DNA of 20,944 nucleotides, taken from positions 59,589 to 80,532 of the forward strand of contig JH154976.1 of NCBI GenBank assembly GCA_000226015.1, given 5' to 3'. The notes beneath the pieces were generated by a model. It was not told the DNA's origin. It made no database searches and saw nothing but the letters and a program-made list of their open reading frames with translations. Shown here in pieces: positions 8,346 to 15,650 of this stretch. The position numbers and the translations under genes are program-made. The stretch is from Mnemiopsis leidyi (lineage: Eukaryota; Ctenophora; Tentaculata; Lobata; Bolinopsidae). Each line of letters opens with the position of its first letter. Position 1 is the first letter of the stretch.

Positions 8346-8645
8346 GCTCGGAGTCAGGGGCGAAGGAGTGTCGGTAATGGAGTATCAGTCAGGAGAAGCC
8401 GGGTAAGACAACAGTCTGACACACAGAGCTGTCCCCTCTGAACCACGGCTGGGAATGAATCCGCCATTTGTTTCGTGCATCCGTCTTATAAAGTCCGAGA
8501 CACGTTGTGCTCCGGAGCCGGTGTACCCTGAGGTCTTCAGCACCATCCCGTCTCGATAAAACCCATTAATACTCGTTTAAAACCCGATACTATACTTTTT
8601 TGGCAATAATTTAAATGATAACGATAAGAAAAATTGAAATATTGA
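8346..8645. mobile_element. Truncated copy of the inserted segment seen at 12610-13208
   Basis: This segment is nearly identical to 12610-12905 and, like it, abuts the CAAGCATTAGTG.T.CACT site in the USP-like exon. Its other end is lost: at 8640-8648 the sequence jumps back into exon sequence (TTGAGGTTACTG). The minus strand has a 53-codon open frame with Met at about 8550, which copy 2 breaks with small indels. The element class is unknown. Confidence 0.5.
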
Positions 8646-8808
8646 GGTTACTGTCACAACCTCTTTTATAGCACTCAATTCTAAACAATTTCCCTTTGTG
8701 GATTGAGCTGCTTTTCTAACTTGTGTTACAAAAACAAATTCCTGGTTATCACCAGCTTCAGCAAGAAAAGAAAGTTGTTCCCCAATAGCATCTTCCACAT
8801 TCCACAAG
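8643..8808 (-). pseudogene. Duplicate of the USP-like exon 5' part
   Basis: This repeats 8168-8330 on the minus strand and reads VEDAIGEQLSFLAEAGDNQ, then FVFVTQVRKAAQSTKGN and LELSAIKEVVTVTS with no stop. The nonsense change and deletion of the adjacent copy are absent, so this fragment keeps the more ancestral state. At 8641-8650 it joins the inserted segment through a short TTGAG match, suggesting a local tandem duplication. On its other side a 7-bp TTCCACA duplication precedes the LTR-like block. Confidence 0.55.
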
Positions 8809-9980
8809 TGTTAAGTCCTGCCTTAACTTTACTAGTTTAGTCGACCTTTAGAATGATAAATGACTTTACTGAAGGATTATGGCAGATTCTTACAAGGAAC
8901 GAGGAATAAAAGGATTTTGATAATTTAGGTTACTTTGTATTCAAATAGTTCGGTGGAGACTTAAGATGTTATGCTCCGGTTATGCTCAGACTATTAGGGT
9001 GATTAATAGGAACTACTTTAAAGGATTGGCCAGATCTCAGACTGTTATTTATTTGTAGGGCTCCTTGTCGGAAACCCGGCTCATTAGTGTCAGTGTAATT
9101 ATAATTGGTTGGAAGTGAAAAGGTAAATTGAGAATTATATCGCGAGCATTCAAGCCTTCACGACTTCGGAAGCAGATTTGATTATAATTTCAACTGGTAT
9201 AAATAAGTTTGGCGAAGATTGCATTTGCTAGGCAAGAAAAGGACACAATTAACAAAGGGAAAGTGAATAATCAAACAGTATTATATTAGAACATGTTCTG
9301 ACTGTCAATTAAAAGTTAAAACACAAGCGGCCACGACGAAGATCGATAAGTCTCTATACTAGGTCCATAGTCGGAGTCCTTGGGAGAGTAATTAACTAAT
9401 TAGATCGGAACAAACACCAACTGAGTCAGGTAGATCGGAGCGAATGGCGGGAGAAGATTCGGCGACATCGAATAGTCTGAGGTCGAGCTAGTAATCTTGA
9501 AAAGTTTTAGTAGTCTTGAGTATTAGTAGTGGTCTTTGTAAAGGGTTGGAACCGGAATTAACCGGGTTAATCGAGAGCAATAAGCTTAGGGATATGAGGG
9601 GACTGGACCAAGGATTAGGGAACCGAGACCTAAAGTGAAAGCTTGGTAATTATCGGGTTAAAAGGGTCAATGCGACAATTGAACTGAGAAGCAAGGGATT
9701 TGCACTGTGTGGAAACAATATACTAACCGAAGGGGAATGGACTGGGAGCCTAAGCGTAATTGACACACAATAGAAGGAATAAGAGAGAGTTAGGGGCCAA
9801 GTTATATTAGTATAACTAGCAGGGACCCGCGGCCTCCGGCCGTTGACATCTTGGAGCTTTATAGTATTAAGCTAATTTAATTGATTCAGTGGATGAAGAA
9901 AAAGGCATTTATTTGGAATCGTTCGCTAATGTTTGAAGAATAAAGATACAGACAATATATTGATATCTCTCACTTCAACA
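8809..9980 (+). mobile_element. LTR-like block (possible solo LTR)
   Basis: The block starts TGTTAAGT and ends ACTTCAACA, an imperfect terminal inversion with the TG...CA ends typical of LTRs. In the plus orientation it has a TATA box (TATAAATAAG, 9198-9207) and a polyadenylation signal (AATAAA, 9939-9944) 36 nt before the proposed end, at positions expected for an LTR promoter and poly(A) site. It has no coding potential. It begins exactly where the duplicated USP-like exon loses similarity. No second copy, primer-binding site, polypurine tract or clean target duplication is visible, so the call is tentative. Confidence 0.4.
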
Positions 9981-10155
9981 CCACCCACCCCAATCCACGT
10001 GGAGGCCGATTACCATTTGGGGCTTTGGCAGATAAACATAACGATTGTGGCAAATGAATTAAAATAACTTTCAATGTAGAAATCTCATACTGTTTTTCAT
10101 GCTACGTTTATGTTTATCTTCCACAGTTGTACAATATCTGATATTACACCTTACA
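9981..10155. other. Short non-coding flank up to the assembly gap
   Basis: I see no gene or repeat here. The sequence stops at the run of Ns. Confidence 0.5.
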
Positions 10156-10165
10156 NNNNNNNNNN
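10156..10165. other. Assembly gap (10 N)
   Basis: Ten unresolved bases mark a scaffold join of unknown true length. The duplicated cassettes lie on opposite sides of it, so their spacing and even their adjacency depend on the assembly. Confidence 0.99.
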
Positions 10166-10222
10166 TATGAATTCGATCTAAGCGACATGCATGCTATCTA
10201 TCAGCGCAGCATGCAATTAGCT

Positions 10223-10328
10223 CCCGACCTAGAGTCCAAGCTGTGGGGATCTCCCGACCTAGAGTCCACCCTGGTTTGCAGCCGCCGACCTACAGTCCCC
10301 CGACCTTGAGTCCCCCGACCTAGAGTCC
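10223..10328. repeat. Five copies of a 15-bp motif, CCCGACCTAGAGTCC
   Basis: Copies start at 10223, 10253, 10284, 10299 and 10314. The last three are in direct tandem. The first three are spaced 30 and 31 bp, so almost the whole set keeps a 15-bp phase. Copies 1, 2 and 5 are identical; copies 3 and 4 each have one or two changes. The array lies 58 bp from the assembly gap, which such repeats may have caused. Confidence 0.85.
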
Positions 10329-10800
10329 TATACCCACTTAGACTTTATAATGCAATTTTACTGTTACAAAGTAATTAATTGTTGCTGAACAATGTAGCAT
10401 TTGTTGAGCTCGTAATTGATCTTACCTTGTTTTAGCACACTGTAAAGCAAAAGGTGCTCCCGTGACCTGTTTCTTTAAAGGAAAATAACGCATATGTGGC
10501 AAATTTTACAGTAATAGCCGCATGCCAAAGTTGGTATTAAAATTTCCATATCATGTTAGAAGGATGACAGTCCTGCGCTGTGGTTTGACACAACTATGTC
10601 GGGCCAACTAACTGCCCCGTCTCGAAACCTCTGGACCACCTTCCTGTATAGGTGTAACTATACATGATCGTAATAATAATGAAAACATGGTTACAAATTA
10701 AGATTTAAATCAGAAAGACGTTCATTTTCTTGAAGCTCGATTGAGTTTTATGATCTTCCAAAGTGTAAACTGGTTGAGTCTTATTACGCTCTGTCTTAAG
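10329..10800. other. Non-coding stretch with one possible 47-bp exon
   Basis: Nothing firm is seen. On the minus strand 10426-10472 is bounded by a pyrimidine-rich TTTCCTTTAAAG acceptor and a good ACAAG/GTAAGA donor and would make a 47-nt exon (one frame reads QVTGAPFALQCAKT). Its length and lack of similarity make it only a candidate. A GC-richer patch at 10575-10650 shows no recognisable gene. Confidence 0.25.
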
Positions 10801-10823
10801 CTTCCTGAACCAACTCAACGGAG
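10801..10823 (-). pseudogene. Fragment of the Ulp1-like domain exon start
   Basis: The first 23 bp of the exon that opens at 7624 and 11772 recur here on the minus strand, preceded by the same kind of pyrimidine-rich acceptor (ATACTTTCTTCTCAG). Similarity ends at 10801. It marks a third partial duplication of the exon boundary. Confidence 0.55.
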
Positions 10824-10830
10824 CTGAGAA

Positions 10831-10926
10831 GAAAGTATATTCAGATAAAAGAAAGTATATTCAGATAAAAGAGAGTATATTCAGATGAAAGAAAGTATAA
10901 AATTCAAAGTATATATTCAGATTAAA
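10831..10926. repeat. 20-bp tandem repeat expanded inside an intron
   Basis: The unit GAAAGTATATTCAGATAAAA occurs at 10831-10850 and 10851-10870 and, with two changes, at 10871-10890. A degenerate unit continues to about 10926. The homologous intron next to 11776 has a single unit, so the expansion is specific to this copy. Confidence 0.8.
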
Positions 10927-11099
10927 GAGTTGGTCTCCATCTGCTGCAGCGAAAGCTGTGACTGCGCTTGTGGCCCTCCGTGCATCTCGTTTCGCAGCAT
11001 CCCTCTCCCCCTTAGGCGGTCGTTTTCTATTTTTAGTTCTTCTATCATTTTTATCAACGATTTGATGACAGCCCACTGAGTGACTGAGAGTCCATATCG
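10917..11099 (-). CDS. Possible coiled-coil exon of the Ulp1-like family
   Basis: This 60-codon minus-strand frame includes WAVIKSLIKMIEELKIENDR, with hydrophobic residues at heptad spacing, then QAQSQLSLQQMETNSLI and a stop. It looks like a short coiled coil. A different minus-strand frame over the same bases is also open (Arg/Lys-rich) and starts at an ATG-less region near 11076, so the frame choice is uncertain. It lies just upstream, on the coding strand, of the exon fragment 10801-10823. Copy 2 keeps only a short matching piece near 11815-11840. It is probably a relict exon. Confidence 0.33.
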   Translation of the reverse strand, partial: RYGLSVTQWAVIKSLIKMIEELKIENDRLRGRGMLRNEMHGGPQAQSQLSLQQMETNSLI

Positions 11100-11284
11100 T
11101 TACGTGCTTGGTACCTTGCTAATCTGAGTTTAGATATATAATAAGAAAGATAACAAAATTGATAGTTTGTATAATTCACATGTGTTGATTGGGTTTGGCA
11201 TTCCTACAAACATTTAATAAATAATAAAAAACAAATAATATAGAAGTTGGAGTTTAATATAGCAATTTTTACTCCTGGTTTGCC

Positions 11285-11527
11285 TTAACAAACGCTATAA
11301 CAAATTCTGCAATTACAAATTGTACCTTTCAGAAGCAACTTGCTGAAGTTGCCTTCAAGGTTGCCATATAACCGTTGGCCGTAGCAATTATTACTGTCAA
11401 AAACAGTCATTGTGCTTTGGTGTATTGTCACAAGCAGCCAATGATCGTTCAGGCAGACCGTTGTTAGAACTGCGAGTCCGCATTTGATGGAGTGGCTTAC
11501 TTTTTGAGCCCATTTGTCGTTCTTCAC
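11285..11527 (-). pseudogene. Ulp1/SENP-like (C48) peptidase catalytic exon, copy 2
   Basis: This is nearly identical to 7149-7379, with the same TTTCAG acceptor, the HW and VFDSN catalytic motifs and CNCRICYSVC before a stop. Similarity to copy 1 starts only about 8 bp further left, whereas similarity to the third copy (19092-19531) extends past the stop, where that copy stays open. That suggests the stop here is secondary. The Cys box of the peptidase is not present, so the product could not be active. It belongs with 11618-11772. Confidence 0.6.
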
Positions 11528-11617
11528 CTGAAATTTACCCCCACGTGTAAATTAAAATAGGTGATTATCTGGTGGATTATCTGGCGGTAGGTTTCCTAAA
11601 TTCAACATCCAACCTAC

Positions 11618-11772
11618 CTTGTAAAGAGGACAAACTGGCCCTCATTCGAATGTGTCCGCCTCAAAGCGCAAGCTTTCATCATCTGGTGACAATTCTATCA
11701 TTCATGTATCTCCCATTGTCGAGAGTGCTGAGATCGGAGGCTTCCTGGCCTTCCTGAGCCAACTCAACGGAG
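11618..11772 (-). pseudogene. N-terminal Ulp1-like exon, copy 2
   Basis: This copy shows the clearest exon borders: a strong pyrimidine tract and TTTTCAG acceptor next to 11772 and a consensus ACAAG/GTAGGT donor at 11618. Inside, the frame reads SVELAQEGQEASDLSTLDN, then RYMNDRIVTR and a stop. The next frame carries the continuation (MKACALRRTHSNEG...), the same break as in copy 1. The Trp of the W-x-x-D motif is replaced by Gly here (DNGRYM). Copy 1 has lost the donor consensus. It is a dead exon. Confidence 0.52.
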
Positions 11773-11946
11773 CTGAAAAGAAAGTATAATAAGACAAAAG
11801 AGCTGGTCTTAATCTGCTACAGGAAGAGTTGAAAGCCCATTGCAGCATACCTATTATAATCTTAGCAGAAAAAATGTTTTTCACATAGACACATAATTGA
11901 TCAAATATAACTTCTTCAGCTTGCAACTTCTTCAGCTTTTTTCCCT

Positions 11947-12039
11947 CTATATCTCACTTCTGCTAGAAAGACAAGCCCCATCGGAGTTAAGGCTTTCTTC
12001 AAATGAAACTTGTTTTTTACATTTATAGCACCGTAACAT
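11947..12039 (-). pseudogene. MLRCYKC exon, copy 2
   Basis: This has the same acceptor and start as copy 1 (ATG 12037-12039) and reads MLRCYKCKKQVSFEESLN before diverging at CLSSRSEI and a stop. A 2-nt indel in the upstream intron separates it from copy 1. Between this exon and the N-terminal Ulp1-like exon lies about 175 bp that differs completely from copy 1, where the charged linker is found. Confidence 0.48.
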
Positions 12040-12180
12040 CTGTAGGGATTTAAGTACAAGATGTCACTTCTTAAACCATCAATAAACTGTATAATAATTA
12101 AAAAGGTACAAAACCAGTGCAACTAGGATAAACCACTTGGCAACTGAATTTTTCTCTCATCAAGTGAAAAAACCCTTTTT

Positions 12181-12609
12181 TCACTCATTCCCTTTTGTCA
12201 GCTTATATACAAGTAACTGGCTATCCTTACGAGCAGAGCTAATAAAGTCTCTTCTAGTCTTAAGGGATACCAATGGACCTTCTAAGGCAACAATAACATA
12301 TTGATAGCTCTGCAAATCATGCGAATATGTTACATAATGGCCAAGTTCTATCGGTCAAAAGTACATGATAAAGCTCATGAGACGATATGTGAACACATTC
12401 TCCTCAGTATTAGAGAAAGCCGATCTTGAGGTTACTGTCACAACCTCTTTTATAGCACTCAATTCTGACCGGTCTAAACAATTTCCCTTTGTGGATTGAG
12501 CTGCTTTTCTAACTTGTGTTACAAAAAAAATTCCTGGTTATCACCAGCTTCAGCAAGAAAAGAAAGTTGTTTCCCCAATAGCATCTTCCACAAGCATTAG
12601 TGTTACACT
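12181..12609 (-). pseudogene. USP-like (C19) deubiquitinase C-terminal exon, copy 2
   Basis: This paralogue of 7921-8345 has the same C-terminal motifs (ELGHYVTY, then LLVYKLTKG) and a stop at 12181-12183. Its own damage includes a TGA in place of Gly just before the GHY box (about 12355), a one-base loss in an A-run near 12525, and an in-frame 9-bp insertion adding Asp-Arg-Ser near 12465. These lesions differ from those of copy 1, so the two decayed independently after duplicating. The exon is interrupted at 12609 by the inserted segment. Confidence 0.55.
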
Positions 12610-13208
12610 GTCATATCTAGCTCGGAGTCAGGGGCGAAGGAGTGTCGGTAATGGAGTATTAGTCAGGAGAAGCCGGGTAAGACAACAGTCTGACACACAG
12701 AGCTGTCCCCTCTGAACCACGGCTGGGAATGAATCCGCCATTTGTTTCGTGCATCCGTCTTATAAAGTCCGAGACACGTGCTCCGGAGCTGGTGTACCCT
12801 GAGGTCTTCTTATCAGCACCATCCCGTCTCGATAAAACCCGTTAATACTCGTTTAAAACCCGATACTATACTTTTTTGGCAATAATTTAAATGATAACGA
12901 TAAGAAAACCACTAAATTGAAACATTGAGTTATTGAAGTATTGAATTATTCTTATTCACGTTACTCGGAAAGTACGACGTTTAATATCAAGGCAAGCGGC
13001 TTTTCCCGAGAAGTGGTGTGATTTTATTTATTTGTCTTATCTTTCTAGGCTCAATCAAGGGAAAATCTGCTCTGTATACTAAAATTTAACGTGCTAGAAT
13101 CTCGTCGGATTTCACTGAATGAAAATTACAAATTTTACAAAATTTCTACTTGTTTACTGGAGCACAATCTATGAACATGGTCAATGGTTAAATTGGGTCA
13201 TCCTAACA
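12610..13208. mobile_element. 599-bp insertion flanked by 20-bp direct repeats
   Basis: The 20-bp sequence at 12590-12609 (within the USP-like exon) recurs exactly at 13209-13228, and sequence beyond it continues with no similarity to the insert. This is what a transposon with a long target duplication would leave. The insert starts GTCATATCTAGC and ends CCTAACAACA. It has no poly(A) tail or clear terminal repeats. Its left half recurs in copy 1 (8346-8645), so the insertion came before the cassette duplication. The class is unknown. Confidence 0.5.
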
Positions 13209-13228
13209 ACAAGCATTAGTGTTACACT

Positions 13229-13457
13229 TACATTGTTTATTCGTCATTGCCGTCTCGTTCTCATTAGAGAATCATTTGCATAACAATTTATTTATTTATA
13301 CGGGCTCCAGTTACCCATAAGCTTTATGGTATCACTGTAAGTTGCCCAGGTTATTCTCAGCAGGTAGAACTTAGGGTGAGGTCCAAGCATTCAGTCTTAG
13401 TTGTTGTCTTAACGGCCGTGCAATTGAGTTTAGTATATTTTTTATCTGGATTTAATT
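13229..13457. other. Short non-coding stretch
   Basis: AT-rich sequence with a TATTTATTTATA run near 13290. I see no exon or repeat of note. Confidence 0.4.
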
Positions 13458-13703
13458 TTACAAGATTATCAGGAGTTGGAGGAAGTAGTCGAAAGAAAAC
13501 AAGTTTAAACAAATCTTAAATAAACCTATCAGAAATACAGGTATCATTATCATACAGTTAATATCGGGTAAAATATTGATGGGAAAAGCGGATGTGCCGA
13601 ATCCTAATGCCGCCGGAATCATGCTCTTTGTTTTTGGAGCGTTTTTCTTGATCTCTGTAAGTTCGGATGTATCCTTAGGCAAGTGTCTACAGTTACTACA
13701 AAA
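13458..13703 (-). CDS. Possible exon with a hydrophobic C-terminus, unknown protein
   Basis: After an AAATCTCAG acceptor (exon start 13703) a minus-strand frame runs to a stop at 13458. It reads FCSNCRHLPKDTSELTEIKK, then NAPKTKSMIPAALGFGTSAF, PINILPDIN, and ends in hydrophobic segments (MIMIPVFLIGLFKICL) that could span a membrane. The C-x2-C at the start could be part of a metal knuckle. The last third may be intron, because donor-like GTATTT and GTTTAT sites occur. No family is recognised. The 30-bp stretch that includes the acceptor is repeated at 13861-13890, so the exon border itself has been duplicated. Confidence 0.3.
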   Translation of the reverse strand, partial: FCSNCRHLPKDTSELTEIKKNAPKTKSMIPAALGFGTSAFPINILPDINCMIMIPVFLIGLFKICLNLFSFDYFLQLLIIL

Positions 13704-13729
13704 CTGAGATTTAAGAACGAAACTGCTTA
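13700..13729. repeat. 30-bp direct repeat, first copy (partner 13861-13890)
   Basis: AAAACTGAGATTTAAGAAC and the following AAACTGCTTA occur in both places with one mismatch. On the minus strand each copy contains a TCTCAG acceptor. Confidence 0.8.
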
Positions 13730-13912
13730 AACAATCGAAGTCAAATCTTTAAATATAAATCTTTATCACATAACACACTACTTATATATCTAATATCTGG
13801 GCAACATTTAACAGATAACGTAAGAACGTAACTGAGAATTTAAACTTAGCACTCCAAACCAAAACTGAGATTTAAGAACCAAACTGCTTATTTTCATGAC
13901 AAGCCTTTTGTA

Positions 13913-14131
13913 TTACGCAGTTAGTGTTGTTCGTTTGCTCTCGGATTGCTCTACCTGCCTCTGTCTTTTCTCTCCTTCTTCCATTCTTTCCTTTCTCTTC
14001 ATGTTCTTTTCTCTTTCTTTGCACTCTATATCCCAGGTAAACTTCTCCCAAACCGAACTCTGCACCCTCCTTTCTTCATCGCAGTTAGTGTTGTTCGTTT
14101 GCTCTCGGATTATGAGCTCACTTGTTATGCT
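13913..14131 (-). CDS. Charged coiled-coil exon, copy A
   Basis: This 72-codon minus-strand frame has a central segment, IECKEREKNMKRKERMEEG then EKRQRQVEQ, that matches the frame at 16891-17217 residue for residue apart from a few replacements, with no frame-changing indel. It is strongly Lys/Glu/Arg-rich, consistent with a helical coil. The matching segment in the other copy continues into EMREYDWENHRR, whereas here it runs into a 32-bp direct repeat (SESKRTTLTA and stop). That repeat also encodes the start of this frame in a different phase (13916-13947 and 14080-14111). It is probably a truncated, rearranged exon of the same family; the function is unknown. Confidence 0.4.
   Translation of the reverse strand, partial: SITSELIIREQTNNTNCDEERRVQSSVWEKFTWDIECKEREKNMKRKERMEEGEKRQRQVEQSESKRTTLTA
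13916..13947. repeat. 32-bp direct repeat, first copy (partner 14080-14111)
   Basis: The segment starting CGCAGTTAGTGTTGTTCGTT is identical at both places, 164 bp apart, bracketing the pyrimidine-rich block that encodes the coil on the minus strand. The bracketed block also occurs at 17112-17200 without these repeats. Confidence 0.85.
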
Positions 14132-14188
14132 TCACATAGATATCTAAGGTCCCGGAATCTGGAACTTAGGTAATCAGTTAGCTAATAA

Positions 14189-14521
14189 ATGTAAGAGTCT
14201 AAATTTCGAGGCTCTTATATTTTCTTGAGTTTAGATAAAGGAAACTACTTTCTGACGGTGGCTCAGCACAAAGACTAAACCTAAAACTAAAATCTGGGTA
14301 TTATCAAACTCTACAAAACCATAACCCATACAAAACCTAAGAAAGCCAAAACAAATCTTATTAACAAAACTTCTCACAACAGGGCCCAAACCTCTACGTT
14401 AAAACTTTACTCTAGACTAAACACCTATTCAAAATACCAAACTGAGATCGTTTTACCTAACTATTAAACTTATCTAAAAACTTATCTAAAACTTATTTAA
14501 TATCAGAAAGGACCGCTTACA
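14189..14521. mobile_element. MITE-like insertion with TAA target duplication
   Basis: Paralogous DNA at 17200-17230 is continuous where this copy holds 333 extra bases. The extra segment is flanked by TAA (14186-14188 and 14522-14524), starts ATGTAAGAGTC and ends GACCGCTTACA, so its ends are inverted over about 7-11 bp. Removing one TAA plus the segment gives CTAATAA-TATGTTTCATTT, which matches the empty paralogue at all but one base. A 3-bp TAA duplication is typical of PIF/Harbinger-type elements. It has no coding capacity. Confidence 0.6.
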
Positions 14522-14524
14522 TAA

Positions 14525-15109
14525 ATATGTTTCATTTAAGACAATTACAATTCCTAGTTATACGTCTTCATAAACAATCAAATAATAAACTCTAAATATA
14601 ATCATAAATATAGTAATAATGATAGATAACTTTGTCTACTTTTTAAATCATACGATATTGAAAACTTCTATACTAAAATTCGTAAGCCTATTCCGCCATG
14701 CTTTGGTAAATGGTAGATATTCCTGGTTTCCTGCTTTTAAATGTAACGTAAGCTTGACGTCAAGGTCTTTGTTGTAAGCCTGAATTGCATCACAATTTTT
14801 GTTTGATTTTTGTTTGTTTGATTTATTATCTTTTTGAAAATGTTATAAACAATTTATGGACTGCATGTTGATAACTTTCATACAAATTGTAAATTACTTG
14901 ATACTGATTACAAAACAGTATCACCAACCATAGCAACGTTGTCAAAATACAAAGGGAGACTTAGAGGCAGAAAAAAAGTGGAGACGTAAACAAATTGATT
15001 GATAACTGATGATAAAAGAGGTAAAAAATTCATAATAAAAGGTAATCACACCACGCGAAAAGCAAGAGATCAAAATTCACACGTAAAATGCGTCTTGCAC
15101 TGAGCTACG
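14525..15109. repeat. Non-coding block paralogous to 17225-17573
   Basis: From 14525 to about 14870 the sequence aligns to 17225-17573, including CTATTCCGCCATGCTTTGGT and GCCTGAATTGCATCACAATT, with small indels. A TTTGTTTG expansion near 14805 is specific to this copy. Beyond 14870 the two diverge, and up to 15109 I see no gene. Confidence 0.6.
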
Positions 15110-15562
15110 CTAATGATGGCGGAAGACGTGTGTCCAAGTGTCAAAAAAGCATGATTCCAGTTCACGTCGCAGCCGGTCAAGGAGGTATAACACGAGGAAT
15201 AGGGGAAGAAAGAGCAGGAGAGTTAAGCTATGAGAGAGGAGTTGATATCCGGAGTCAGAGTTTGCCCCAGGATAAGGTACAGGAGCATGTGAGGGGGGAT
15301 CTCCACACTGAGACAGGTCGTATAGTAAGGACGTGATTAACGTAAGGTAGTTACTTAAGTTACGAGATACGAAGTAGAGTATAATTTTACCTGTTACAAA
15401 GCGAGTTGAAACATGTCTAACACTGTGAAAAGCTGTATTTATCCGGGCAAGGTCCACAGCCGAGGGAGGTTGACGTAGCAGTGAAGTAACAACTACGCTG
15501 CAATCTAGGAGAGAATGTAGATGTGATGGACGTGTTTGTCGGTCGATTAGAAGGAATTTTTA
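15110..15562 (-). CDS. Long open frame, possibly two exons, unknown
   Basis: The minus strand is open for 150 codons in a GC-richer patch. The first part reads KFLLIDRQTRPSHLHSLLDC, SVVVTSLLRQPPSAVDLARI, then NTAFHSVRHVSTRFVT. An ACAG/GTAAAA donor follows at about 15391. A TGTCTCAG acceptor at about 15320 precedes CGDPPSHAPVPYPGANSDSG and a hydrophobic segment (LTLLLFLPLFLVLYLL), ending at a stop at 15110. The roughly 70-bp piece between would be a very short intron, or the frame may simply read through. There is no upstream ATG. An 82-codon plus-strand frame (15088-15336) overlaps and cannot be excluded. No family is recognised. Confidence 0.28.
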
Positions 15563-15650
15563 CCGTGAACGGGATGAGTTCTAAGTGTGTTTTAGAAAAT
15601 TAGATTCCTTACGGTTGGCACTGCTGCTGATGGCGCCCAACCCAGCAGAC

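Noticed and set aside
15088..15336. 82-codon plus-strand frame starting MRLALSYANDGG
   Set aside because: It overlaps a longer minus-strand frame with more protein-like segments and splice-like signals. It has no recognised family, so it is mentioned only as an alternative.
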